A DNA stretch of 64,000 nucleotides from Panaeolus papilionaceus (lineage: Eukaryota; Basidiomycota; Agaricomycetes; Agaricales), in assembly GCA_015501605.1 (NCBI GenBank), contig JADNRZ010000007.1, positions 1,426,001-1,490,000 on the forward strand, in the 5' to 3' direction. Made by a program: the position numbers and the translations under genes. A model generated the notes under the pieces. That model saw only the letters and a list, made by a program, of their open reading frames with translations. It ran no database searches and was not told the DNA's origin. Below are positions 46,470 to 59,054 of the stretch, one piece after another; position 1 is the stretch's first letter, and each line of letters starts with the position of its first letter.

Positions 46470-47786
46470 ATGTTGGTTCGCAATTCTGGCTCCCCACCCC
46501 CACTCCAGTTTACACCCCAATGCTACTACTCGTCGCCCAAAAAGCCCTCATTTGATGATATTCCCAAGGCTCCCCTTACGAGTCCAGAGAACCCATCACG
46601 TCTGGCCTCTCTAAAACGTCTAACCAATCCACCTCACAATGGAAGTGCTACAGTCACTCGGCAGCTTGCAGGACCTGGGATGCCCAACGCAGAAAATCAC
46701 TTCTCATCTGCTCTATTTATGCCAATCTACTCCAGCGTCCAACCGAAATCTCGGAGCTCCAGCGCAACTGACGAAAGTGGCACTAATACTCCTTCGTTTG
46801 TCTCAGCTGGCCTTCCTGTTCGCGAGATCCTGTATTCCTCGTCTGCTAGCTCAGCTTCGTCAGAATCTCCCCCTCGACCCGCTACTAGAGCCATTTTTAT
46901 GCCGTCGTTTTCTCCCATCGTCACTTCTAATCAACATGAGCTCCGTATAGATGTCGGTGGTATCCAAGGGTATCTGAACTGGGAGGCTCTGAAGTATGAC
47001 GTCGTGGACCCGTTCTTTAATGACGAAGCACGTTCGCATGGGAGCACTCTTTTCATAGACTGGAACTCTTCTCGTGCGGACCCCCATGGTTGGAGAGCTA
47101 TCACCCTGATGAAGGATCTCTTCCAGCAACTTGGGTATCGGGTTCTTGTGCAAGGCACTCCTCAAATTGCCCTCTCCACCTTCACCACCCTGTCTATTTC
47201 GATTCCAGATACTGCCATTCAGAATAACACCGACCCTTCGAGGCATATTTCGTATGACAGTCTTTGCATCAATTTAGACGAAGCTCACAGTCTTCGCGAA
47301 TTCAACTGGCAAGGTGACCTTTACGTCCTGGCAACCATCTTTAAAGGCGTACCGTCGACCACTTTAACGACGCTCAGTTTAACTCGGTGTTACATCACGC
47401 ACTTTGACGCCATTTCTCTACTCCATGCCTGCCCTCGCCTGACAAAAGCCACACTAGAGTCAATCACCCCCCACGAGGCCTGTCCAAGGGGGGATTTGAT
47501 GACGCCGAGCTCGGTACCCATAGCCCATTTCCAGTCATTGACAGACCTCACCATTCGATCCTACGTGTCCCTCATGTTCTTCTTCGAGCGAGCCAACTTC
47601 CCACATCTCCAATCTCTGGATCTCGACCTTGACCCCGTCGCGGCTCAGGATGTCGATCGACTCGCTATTCCGTGGTCAGCTCTGCGAAAGTTACGCCTCC
47701 ATTGCGGACTTACAGAGTCCCAGTACAGACGGTTACAATCGCTTTCTCCACGTCTGAAGTTTAAGGTTACGAAGGTGCAGGGTTGA
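46470..47786 (+). CDS. Leucine-rich F-box-like protein without recognisable F-box
   Basis: A single-exon 438-residue protein. The first ~150 residues are Ser/Pro-rich and disordered. From about 160 it has the leucine-repeat pattern of basidiomycete F-box proteins: FTTLSISIPD, LCINLDEAHSLREF, STTLTTLSLTRCYITHFDAI, LTKATLESITPHEACP, FQSLTDLTIRSYVSLMFFF, HLQSLDLDLDPV and WSALRKLRLHCGL. These are irregular leucine-rich repeats that normally select substrates for SCF ubiquitin ligases, but the usual N-terminal F-box helix trio is not visible. It may be a stand-alone LRR protein. The start is uncertain; a later in-frame ATG is possible. Confidence 0.7.
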   Translation: MLVRNSGSPPPLQFTPQCYYSSPKKPSFDDIPKAPLTSPENPSRLASLKRLTNPPHNGSATVTRQLAGPGMPNAENHFSSALFMPIYSSVQPKSRSSSATDESGTNTPSFVSAGLPVREILYSSSASSASSESPPRPATRAIFMPSFSPIVTSNQHELRIDVGGIQGYLNWEALKYDVVDPFFNDEARSHGSTLFIDWNSSRADPHGWRAITLMKDLFQQLGYRVLVQGTPQIALSTFTTLSISIPDTAIQNNTDPSRHISYDSLCINLDEAHSLREFNWQGDLYVLATIFKGVPSTTLTTLSLTRCYITHFDAISLLHACPRLTKATLESITPHEACPRGDLMTPSSVPIAHFQSLTDLTIRSYVSLMFFFERANFPHLQSLDLDLDPVAAQDVDRLAIPWSALRKLRLHCGLTESQYRRLQSLSPRLKFKVTKVQG

Positions 47787-50473
47787 GCAGTGTGACGATA
47801 CCGATGGCGCGGTCGGGTTCTCATCGAGGAGTCGAGGACTTCATTTGCTTAAATACTCAGAGCTTACATACTAATTACCACACTTATTAACGATTACTCA
47901 CGTACATTACTGACCGAGGCGACAATATTGATCTATTAATACAACCATGTACTGACCCTTTCTATTAATAAATTTTCATCTCCTCGACCTGCACGTTCAC
48001 AAACTGCGCAGTCGAGGTCCAAAAATGTGCGTATACTTTTATCCTATACCATTAGGAAGGTATTACTCGACGTCGTTCGCCATGTTTTCGAGGCTTGGTT
48101 GTTATGGAGAACTTTATCATGAAGACCCGGAGCACTCCAAGTTCTTAAAGCGACCGTAGTACACGTACTTCTGTTCTCTTGCTCGCATTCATGTCGTCCC
48201 GGATGCAATGATAAGCAAACTCGACAGCACATACAGATATTGGTGCTATGTGGTGGAGCCTTACGCTTCATAACCATGCGACCTCGAACCCTCGATAGAG
48301 AGGGGTTGGTTTGGTTTGTCCATGGGCGGCTGTATTTAGCATGGTTCACTCCTGAACCCAAACACCAGACCAGGGCGGGTGCAAAAATGATTTGACGGAG
48401 TCGATTCGCCCCCATGTGGAATCATATGCACACGCATATTGAAAATATTATTAGGCCTAGCTAACATGAAAGCTCCAGATAAAGACGGACGTTACTGTAT
48501 ATGTGCCGCAGTCAGCAAACGCCCGCTCGTTCGGCCCAATCAAGCCACGAAGGCCGAGACTTATGCGGGAGCGTTTCGTTCCATAAGACGAAGGTGAGGC
48601 GGTTGCAATGGAATGTCAACTGTGGTGCTCACGAGGTATGTGAGTTGACGCACCAGAGTCTGCTGGCAGTTCTTCGCTGACATCTGGGGTATAGTTATCT
48701 AACACCCCACACTACCCAGCGTTGTCAGCGTGCCGACGATATAATCGTCTTGTGCGCCCATTTTTGGCACGTAGCACAGGTCTCGTTTTTCATTAAGGGA
48801 TCTGCGTTCCCGAGGACCCGCTATAAGCTAGGCTGAACAGTTTTCCTGGGAAGAGACCGTCTATTCGACCTATCTATGCTTGCTGTCACCCGAAAACGCT
48901 CCGTGTTGTGTGCGGTTTCGACCCTCGGAACTTATAAATGGTCGGCTCTCAGATTACAATATTAAAGGGCATACTATTGGGACGAGGAAAAATATAGGAA
49001 GAATTGCTGGATAGATAAATGCTTCTATGTCTGGTCGAGGGGCATTTTGGTTGATGAAATGATTCTCCAGACCCGGAGAAACTACCTCGTCAACAAACTA
49101 CTTTGACAGGACAAGGAAGTTATCAATCGAAACATTGTCGTATATAGAAATCCTTCCAGGTTTGGACAGAAGAAACAGCTGTCCAAGCCCAATGATAAGG
49201 TCGAAGGTAGAAAAGTGGAAAAGATGAGCTGGCTCGGAAGGAGTCGTTTGAATTTCTCCGTCCTTGATTTAGTCTCGGTGGTTATACAGAACGACTATAT
49301 GTCACGGATGCTAGAATCTCCTCGGTTTCTCAGGAGCTCGGGCTCCACTATTGCCTCCTTCGCTAGTGTCAACGTTAAGAAGCTTTCGAGCATACCAAGG
49401 GGCTCGATGGCCAGAACTGGATCGGGAATAGAGTTCCTGTGCGCACGGTGTTGAATTGAGAGCGATGGTGATAGTAAGCGACCACCAAGGTTTATCCATC
49501 CAAATGCTTCGTGCGCCCAGTCGCACTTTGTAATCAGGTTATCGTATGTATTTAGGATTAGATGCGCCCCTATCTCCTCGATTCTTCTCTATTTGGGTCC
49601 GACCAACGTGCTTGGTGATATGAGCACGAGGACAGCCAACGACTGAAAGTAGATACAGAAGATGTACTCATATGAATTCATTAAATCGAGAACCGTATAC
49701 TTTGGGATTATAGAACCCCACATATGAGCTAGTAGGGAGGCGTAGAGTCATCGGAGTGTCGAGAGAAGCCTCGAAGTACCTTATCATGCTGCCAAGAGCA
49801 GTAACTTCTTGTTGTTTTCTAAGGCTGGTGACTAACAAAACGCACCTCGATCAGTGTGCGTGGCTGTTCTGAGTCCCGTTGTAAATCTTTCTCCACTACC
49901 ATTCTTCCAGACCCGCACCAGTCATCAGGAGTCAGAAAACGTTTTAAGGCGTACCTTAGCCCTTTATGACTTAATCCAGGAAGCATAGATATTATAATTC
50001 GTAAGGACTTGTCTGCAAAAGCGCCCAGAAAGAAATGCTCATAAAAAATATGTATTTTATGACAGATTTATTATACCTTTCTCACCGTCCGACGAAGGTG
50101 AGAGTGAACTGTACTTGGATGTAATCTTGGGTATTCAATAGACACTCTATAACCCTACAGACTAATCTCAAAAGGCGGGGACGCACGCTGAATGTAGGGC
50201 CACGCAGCCGCTAGCTCAATGAGGTAATTGCCAAGCACAGCTTTGGCAGTTTTTGGACAACAACTTGTTTCCGAACCCGAACTCATTGCAACTCTTTCAT
50301 CTGCTCTTAACCTCTATCACCCTTCCTGGGAATTACGTCGGTCTCGTGCTTGTGCATGGCCTGCATTTTCTCAATCTAGAAATACATCTGCAATCGTGGA
50401 GTCAATCCCACTACTACCTTTAACACGCCCAACTTCGAGGAAAACCCCGAAACTTATACCTCAGGCGTTTATA
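47787..50473. other. Gene-free stretch of 2.7 kb
   Basis: 3' flank of the LRR protein gene and promoter of the phosphate transporter. Short frames only; no repeat or RNA gene recognised. Confidence 0.35.
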
Positions 50474-53400
50474 ATGAAGTTCAGGTATGAGTCGAGATGC
50501 ACTATCATTTGGAACTTCAAAACTGACACTACAACAGTTCGTCTTTGAAATTTAACGCCGTCTCTGACTGGTGGGACGAATACATCGCGTACGTGTCTCC
50601 TAAGTTTTTAGCAATGTTGGCTAACAAACAACAGTTACGACTCGTTGAAAAAGACTATATACCAACTCGAGAAACGACAGCATGGACAAGACCACTTATT
50701 AGCGCCTGACTTGGAAGCAAATGAACGAAGCACTCTCTTGGGTGAAGGAGATGCAACCAGCACCGATACTATCTTCATTCCATTGCTGGATCATGAACTC
50801 AGGAAGATTGTCATGTTTTACCAGCATCAAGAGAAGGAACTCATGGACGACTTGAAGGACTTGGAGAAAGACATAGCATTGCAGGATGAACTTGGACTGG
50901 ATGGAGGAGGACATTACGCTGACTATGATGATCGTGAAATTGATGATGATGAGAGCGTCTCCCGAAGCCCTGTGCGGTCTCGTGCACGAGTGTCAAGTTC
51001 CGCAGGACGCAATAGAAGTGCGCGTACGTATTTCAAATCCGTTACACATAAACGTGTTTGTCTCAATGTTCCATCAGAACCCCTTGAGCCGTCCAGCTCG
51101 CAGCGCCGCCTCAGTCTCTCTTCCGTTGAGAGCAATGCGGAACTTGGCGACAGCTACCTCGGGGCCAGTTTCACTCAGCCTCAGGGAACTTTGGGCAAGC
51201 TCTCGACGAGATTCCACAACCTCAAGGATAGCCTGACGTCTCCTGCCGAGCCGACCACTATTTGGACTGCCAAGTCAAATTACGCCTACGACACTCGGCT
51301 TTTGTTCAAACGAAGGATCACGAATCTTTACATTTCCTTCACCAACCTCAGGGCCTATGTTGAGATCAATTATGCTGGCTTCCGAAAAATTATCAAAAAG
51401 TACGGATCTTGTCGGCCAAGGGATTTTTGGTCACACGACTGACTCACGTTGGAAAAAACAGATACGACAAGGTTACTTTTTCTGAGTTGAAGGATAGATA
51501 TCTGCATGAGGTCGTCGAGGTCGCCCCACCGTTTACTCAACCTTCTAAGGACAGACTCAATGACACGATCAATCACCTTATCGACTTGTACACCAAATGT
51601 GTCGCCCGAGGAGATGCCAACGTTGCTCGTCAACAGCTTCGTTTGCACCAGAGGGAGAACATTGCATGGGAGAGAGATACTGTCTGGAGGCAGATGATTG
51701 GCAGAGAGAGAAGGGGCGAAGGTGAACATGAGGACATGCTAGGGGCAAGTCTCATTCAAGAACCTGAGGCCGCCATCGTGGATATCCCGACTCCTGTTGG
51801 GCAGTTCAAGATTACGAGGAGGAAAATTCTCAGAGTTCTCTCCATTGTACTCTTAATCGTTATGGTCAAGATCCCCTTTATCGCCCAGGAGCAGGCTAAT
51901 CGCTGCTTCGCCATCCTGACCTTCTGTACCTTCCTTTGGGCGACTGAGGTTAGTTCCCATTACATGGCATGAATTTTGGAAACTCATCTTTATATCTCAT
52001 AAGGCAATTCCATTGTTTGCTACTTCGATGTTTGTTCCCTTCTTGCTGGTGATTCTGGACGTCCTTCGCGATGGAGACGGGGTTCCACTGAAGAAGAAAG
52101 CAGCCACAGGGTATGTTGTAACCTGTCCTAGTTCGCTTCCGGCTGACCTGTTCCCTAGGTTTATTTTCTCTCAAATGTTTTCACCAACTATCATGCTTTT
52201 AATCGGCGGTTTCACCATTTCGTCGGCTTTGAGCAAAACCAACATTGACCGTGTTCTTATCACCAAGGTGCTCAGCTTGGCGGGCACACGTCCACGGACT
52301 GTGTTGTTAGCCTTCATGGGAGTCTCCTGCTTTGCAAGCATGTGGATAAGGTGAATTTCTCGTTTCACAGTCAAATTCTTTGACATGTCTTTGTTGCGAA
52401 GAAACATATTTTTACTAACGAGGATGTCTGTTTCCTAAAGCAATGTCGCTGCGCCCACACTCTGTTTTACGCTTATACGGGTAAGCCTTCTGCTCCCACC
52501 AGCCCGCCGCCTGACCTTAATTGCGGCGGGCTGTCTCACACGCCACTAAACGCTCTCTCCAGCCTATTTTGAGAACTCTTCCTCCAAAGTCGGCGTTCGG
52601 TCCGTGCCTCGTCGTGAGTCCTCTCTTTTAGAACTTTTTATTTTTCAAGAAGAGAACGCTGACTTGTTTTTGTGCTATTATTTGTATTTTTCTTGACTTC
52701 CATTATTTGCGTTTGAATGTCTGTTTCACGAATGACAGCTTGCCATAGCTTTGGCAGCGAACATTGGAGGGCAGAGTTCTCCGATTTCTTCACCCCAGAA
52801 CCTTATCGCTTTGGGATACATGGAACCCAAGATTGACTGGGCGACTTGGTTTGCTGTCGCCCTCCCCGTGTCAGGACTCTCAATTGTTCTCATTTGGCTT
52901 TTCCTATTGGTCTCTTATCGTCCGGAACGATCCCCTGATGGCGAGGGTGTGATCGAAATCAAACCCATCCGCCCCACGAGGGAGAAGTTCACTGTGAAGC
53001 AGTACTGGGTGACGTTTGTCTGCCTCTTCACCATCGCCTTGTGGTGCGTTGAACATGAGATCGAAGCATATGTTGGTGACATGGGTGTCATCGCTTTGAT
53101 CCCCGTTCTCGCATTTTTCTCCACCAACGTCCTCAAGAAGGCAAGTGGCTAGAAAAATACCAAAACCTTTTTAGCTGTTTTGTATTTAGCTCGGACCCTT
53201 ACTGATTGGTCATTATCACAGGATGATTTCGAGCACTTCATGTGGTCAATTGTATTCCTGGCAATGGGTGGCATCGCATTGGGCAAAGGAGTCATGTCAA
53301 GTGGCTTACTCGATGTCATGGACTCGAGAATCAAAGATCTAGTCTCCGGTCTCTCCCTGGGGTCGGTCATTTTGATCTTGTCACCCATCGTTTTGGTCAG

Positions 53401-54034
53401 TACCCTATGTTTTTTTCTCTCTCCGCACATGTCCATTCTGACAATTATCTCTCCATGGCTGTACCTTGGCCGGTCTCTTTTTGTGTCTCCCTTGAATTGA
53501 GTAGATTATCTCCACATTCATCAGTCACACCATCGCCAGTGTGCTGTTGGTGCCCATTGCTAAGGAAGTGGGCTCCAATCTGCCTGGAGCACCCAAGAAC
53601 CTTCTCATCTTTATCACTGCCCTTATTTGCTCCGCCGGGATGGGCATGCCCGTCTCTGGATTCCCAAATCAAACTGCGTAAGTGAAATCCTGCCTTTCCT
53701 CGGAGTTATCTATGTCTTGTTTCTGACATTTATATTGTATCGCCTTCCCTCTCCAATTCATTCTATAGAGCAACTCAGGAAGACGAACTGGGCGAACCTT
53801 ATCTTACCAATGTAGATTTCTTAAAGAATGGCGTACCTGCCAGCATTATTGCTACTGTGGTGAGTTTCTCCATGACCGCGTTGTTAACTTGATCCGCCTA
53901 TCTGACTGGATGCTCTTATTAGGTCATCTCGACTGTTGGGTTTATGTTGATGAAAATTGTTGGGTACGTGGATTTTCCCCCCTCTTTTGCCCCATAAAAT
54001 ATGACATTGATCATTGAGCACCTCCAGAGTGTAG
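50474..54034 (+). CDS. PHO91: SPX-domain low-affinity phosphate transporter (Pho87/90/91 type)
   Basis: Fifteen exons close at 845 residues: 50474-50484, 50538-50588, 50635-51023, 51078-51399, 51462-51948, 52004-52110, 52159-52350, 52441-52480, 52563-52613, 52739-53140, 53222-53395, 53505-53677, 53769-53859, 53923-53963 and 54028-54034. The SPX domain opens with MKFSSSLKFNAVSDWWDEYI and YDSLKK and includes YVEINYAGFRKIIKKYDKV; it senses inositol pyrophosphates. A 12-span anion-symporter domain follows with FTISSALSKTNID, AANIGGQSSPISSPQNLIAL (the conserved SSP-type substrate loop), FMWSIVFLAMGGIALGKG and a second SGFPNQTA loop. Fungal homologues move phosphate at the plasma membrane (Pho87/90) or out of the vacuole (Pho91); length and layout do not separate these. 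The first exon is 11 nt, the last 7 nt, and the intron after 53140 uses a GC donor. Confidence 0.92.
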
Positions 54035-56922
54035 CCCATATTTATGCTAACATCCCTGGTTCATATATTATTTGTTGCGTGTTAATCGATGGCTATTACC
54101 CTGATAGCGCACGTAAATGTTCCAAAACTCCCTTCCAAGCATTGCAGCCGTCGTAATATATCTCCGTCTCTTTCCTAACGACGGCCCGTCCTGTCATTTC
54201 ATTAACCGCTCTGCTTTTGGGGCACTTGGCTGAACTGGGTCTTCTGGTATTCGACATCACAGCAGCAATCACTGAGCTTTGACTGTTTCCCGGACCGCCG
54301 TTCTACACATTGCCACAGTACCATCTCGTCGGAAAATTCTTGTTACGCGGTTCAAGGAATGCCAACAAATGCCAACGCCTCATCTAGATTGGTTATACGC
54401 TGCTCCAACCCCGCATCACGACTGGCCAAAAGATTTTCGTGTCCACAAATATTATTATTTGCGCGCGTTATTGCACACACTGGGCGTGTCGTCCCGTGTG
54501 ATTTTTCTAGCTAGGAATGGGGCTCGACTTGGGGATTGTTCAGATCGCCACTTCGTTCCTTTCAACCTGATCCCCCCCGGTTCACGCGGTCGTCACGGTC
54601 GCCATAATTAAGGTCATGTGTTGAAAAAAAAGAGAAAGATACATGGGCAAATTCCAAATGCGACAATGCGCAGAGGGAACTCGTATTTTGCGCAGGGAAG
54701 CCGGTATTGAATCATGAAAATACGATTGAATGGGATGGAATTTGAAATGCGGGACTGTCATACGCCTTTCTGGAATCGAGGTCGTAAAGGCTGAGGTCAT
54801 AGTGACTCTGTTGAACTGGCCTCTTGGGGCGTTCAACGAATTACGTCGTGGATCTACCATGCCCCTGGTTGGGATGGGCCAGACAGATGTAAATTCAATG
54901 GACGCGTGTGGACAACATACCACGTCGTCACTGACGGGGCCCTTTCAACCCCCACAATTATTGAATGGACATATTGGCTGCTGACAGCCGCATCCGAGGT
55001 CAGTTACCTCTTGTCTTTCTTTTTCCAGAACACCTCTGTGGACATACGTCAAATGCCGGTGGAGGCACCTCCGAAAAATGGGGAGCTGTCTGGCAGATGG
55101 CGTTTAAACTCTGCACATATGCACCCACACTGGCACACAATACTCGAGAGAAAATTGGGACGAATTTAATTGAACTTGAGTTGAGTTGAGTTGAGTTAAC
55201 CAGACGGGCGCCGTCTGAGCTCTAATCTACTTATGTCGGCACCGAAAATACCTTGTCCTCCTGTCCCCCACCTGGGCTCTCAAACCCCAGGTTTGATACG
55301 GCTTCCGAGGGCGAGAGAGCATTGTCAGCTATTCTGGGCGTCGAATCTTTTTATTCCTCTTCTCGTTCTGTTGTTAGCATCATCATTTGTGTAACTCTTG
55401 TATCACGAGTCGTCGTCGGCATCCTTCTTTATATTATATTGTGATAAATTCTTGAGGCTTTGAGAATTTTCGAAGCTAGAGAAGTAAAGTGAATTCAGTT
55501 GTTGTGGGCCGGTCCTTAGATCCAGAACTGCCTTGTTTTATTTTCTACTCTCGGGTAAGTAAGATATGTTTATTCTGGAGAGCAGACCAAATGGGATGTA
55601 AACGATAGATACGGTGTGTTCGATACGAAAGATGCAAATCTCGCTTTTTTGACTGTGCCGCTCCAAAAGAACGAAGCGCCGTTGTTCCAGCCGACTGGTA
55701 AGACTGATTGTTGCGATAATGGGTTATTGTAGAGCTTGTCTGTTCTCTTCTTCGAATTGAAATCTTGGAGAAACGATTTATCCTGCAGGCAGAGGAGAGG
55801 AGGATGGGTTATTTATTTTTAAATGACATTCGCCGATACCATACTATACCATTTAGGTCTCAAGAGAAAACATACGTATGTATATAGACTGATGTAGACG
55901 AGAATCCTCAGGCCTCAGGAGCAAGTCCGATGGGTCCAAGTTGACCCAGTGCTTGCATCATGTACAAATAAGCATAGGCTTCTTTCTTGCAGAACAGCAC
56001 AACATTAGGGCTCTATCTACCACGAGGAAGAAAGAGATCGAATTTAATATTAATCCCGCGGATAATGAAGTGGGAGATGACCTGCATGTGTCGATGAATT
56101 TTAAGTGGGCACGATCAGTCATATTGGACGAGTCCTCTTTCTTCAAGTCTTTACCCCGATGACACGTTACAGCGGTGGAAATGAAATGAATGAGGGACGC
56201 AGGACCCACCTGGCCACGAGGGAGCAAGTCCGACTGTCCCAGTCCCCTCACAGCCAAGGGTATCAGGGTTCTACTAACAAGATCGATCATCATCCAAAAC
56301 TTGAAAAACTTAACTGCCAATGTGACTGTGAAGCATAGAAAGGGATAAAATTGAGTCGCAAACGTGGTCGACACATTGCATTGGCGATCATCTAATATAA
56401 CGAGGGACGGTGACAGTAGGGCCTAAAAGTGAAATGAAGGGGTGTAAACAGGTATATACGAAATGCCAGACAAGATTATGCTCAATGGTACAGGCGGATG
56501 ATACAACAGCACATCCAAGGGGGAAAAAATGGGACCGCGAGAGAGCAGGGCGAAGGGATATGTATGATTTAATAAAAGACTTTTATCGATAAGTGCAGAC
56601 GGATGAGACCGATGAATTGACTAGTAGTACAAAATGAGTGTAAATTGAAAAGAAAAGAAAAGAGCGAGAGAAGAGCAACTGAATAACGGAATGGGAGACG
56701 GTAATGACAGAGCTATACAAAGCTGCAGATAGAGACAGGGGAAACTTGAGAACGATGCGTAAGATGAATAAGATAAGATAAATATCATCAACCCCGACGA
56801 AGATCGAATACGGCATGAGAAAGGGGCGAGATAAGAAACGACGGTAAAAAGAGGACTCGGAAAGGGGGGCTCAATATAAAAAAAATGTAATGTAATGCAC
56901 GGCGCTTCCACCAAGCGAGGCT
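54035..56922. other. Gene-free stretch of 2.9 kb
   Basis: Shared 3' flanks of the transporter and the XBP1-like gene. Short frames only. A TTGAG pentamer is repeated four times at 55176-55195. Confidence 0.35.
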
Positions 56923-59054
56923 TTACCAAGGTCGGTGGGGAACGCTCGAATCACCGTCACTCTGTACCTCGTAGGAGTTTCGGCGGATAGAGTAAGTAGT
57001 AGGCTCACGATCAGAGCCGTCTGACATCCGACTATGATTATCTGCATGCGACGGGGGCCAATCTTGGCCCAGCCGACCTGCGAAAGCAGGATACGGCTTG
57101 CCGCGGGCGTACTCTGACGACAAAGCGTGGGGGCCCGCTCCGTGCTCGTCATTTTCCGATAGCGCCGAGCTAGGGGTCGTAGGCGAGGTGGGGGAAGGGT
57201 TGGAGGTCGAGTCCCCTTCATGCGAATGGTCGGACCAGACCTGCCCAGGCCTGCTGCTGTTAGTCTCTCGCTGTGGGCGATGGTACGGATGGCTGCTCAT
57301 TGAGGGGGATCTCGTCCTATACGCCGATCTAGACGAGTGGTCCTGGTACGATCGAGGGCTCGTGTACGGCTGGAAGCGCGGCGAGGTATCGACGGATCTC
57401 CTATTAAAAATGAAACGGCGTCTAGTGAGCTCATGCACAGAGAAAAAATAATAATACAGCGCTGGGGTGGGGGGACTTACGATGAAGAGTTTGGGTGAAC
57501 AGAGACGGAGTGTCTTCGACCCCAGGATGTGTGATGGTGATCGTCCTCTGAGCGATTGCCTCGAGGGTATTCTCCGTCGTCCATCTTCAGTCGTCGCAGT
57601 ACAGCGGCAGAGTCCTGAGTGATACTACCGCGCATATCCTCCATTGCAGTAATCGGAGGAAGGGCATAGGCCGATTCGCTGCTCTCCCTGCCGTGCGGGG
57701 CCTGTATTGGCGGCAATTTGAAATCCTCGCTGCTGCGGCGTGAGTCAGATGATTCACGCATTGACAGCGAGCGCATGTCAAGTGACAACCCCGTCTTGCT
57801 TGTAGGTGACGTAGGGCTGCGATACGCAGTGGGCGGGTGTGAGTTGTAGTGACCGAACCGGTGATGCTCATCGAGGGATGACTGCAGTGGCGATAGCTGA
57901 TATGGTGATGGCAAAGAATATTCGGATGACCGAACGTTTATGGGGTGCAGAGCAGGGGGAAGCTCGCGGTTTGATATGTGCGCAGAGCTGCTACCTGTGC
58001 TTGGGGTAACGACTTGCCAGCTAGGTGTCCTTGGGATTGGCATTACCGAACTTTGAGTCGCCCGGCGGTTGCGGCGCCTGTTTTGCCCTGAGGGCACCAC
58101 TTGACCATATCCTGGTTGGTCTGGAGACAGACAAGTGCTTGGAAAGGTGGGTCTAAAGGACAAATACAGAGGGAGAACAAATGGGTCAGTCTCAAAGGCG
58201 CTTCCAATAATGTCGAACACAAAAGGTCGACCAGACAAGAAATAAACGCACCCAAATAACGGAATGAGCTCGTCGCGAATGGGCCATGCAACCCTGAATA
58301 ATTAATCAATATTCCATAGAGACAAAATAGAAGGGGTGGGTAAGCACCTCCGTGAAAGCTTTAGTGCGACCTGATGGAACATTCGTTAGTGTCGTTCATA
58401 TTTTTTCGCTGAAGACTGTGGCGTTGGGTAGCAACGGCAACGGGACTACTCACTTCGTAAGGCATCCATGTTCCTTGAATTTTAAGGTACCCACCTCGCA
58501 CGCGACGAATGAGGGGCGCGAGATCAGGTTGAGAGTCAATCATCTTGACGATGTCAGCTAATTCGCTTCCGTTAGACTCGAAGCAACAAAGTGCACCACC
58601 GTTAATGACACATACCTTTCGAATTTCCGAGGGCTACATGAGATGGGTGGTGGGAATGTTTGATGAGCTTCATAGTGTCGAGCGCTATCGACGATGACTA
58701 CGCACCTTTCCAAATGCCCGTCCATAAAATATATCCATCATCTATATCCATCATGATCCACTGGCCATTTAGAGGATATTCGTATACTGGACTGTGAAAT
58801 GAGAGAATAATGATGAGTGGGGTATGATGGAGGAGGGGCTCGATAGTGCTCACATATAACCCCTTGGATCGTTGCTAGTGATGTAGCGCCCTTTTGTTAC
58901 ATGGTGTGTTGGGCTAGCATAAGGTCGAAAGCGAGGACCTGACCCCGAGGGAGAAGTCTGGACAGTGTCCTGGAGAGTAACATTACACGATGAGGATGGG
59001 GAGGTAGTGTGGAGTAGAGGGTAGTATACTCACTTGTAGCATGCCAGTAGTCAT
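56923..59054 (-). CDS. KilA-N/APSES transcription factor, XBP1-like
   Basis: Nine exons (59034-59054, 58854-58969, 58706-58791, 58616-58633, 58454-58557, 58348-58370, 58252-58293, 57481-58152, 56923-57400) give 519 residues. The DNA-binding domain spans about residues 25-150 and is spread over eight exons: KGRYITSNDPRGYIPVYEYP, MMDIDDGYILWTGIWKALGN, ADIVKMIDSQPDL, RRVRGGYLKIQGTWMPYEVA and WPIRDELIPLFGPTFPSTCL, ending DQPGYGQVV. This pattern is that of the Xbp1/Bqt4-type APSES subgroup, which represses cell-cycle and stress genes or binds telomere factors. The rest is disordered, rich in Ser, Pro, His and Arg. One exon is only 18 nt. There are no ankyrin repeats, which separates it from the Swi4/Mbp1 subgroup. 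Confidence 0.88.
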
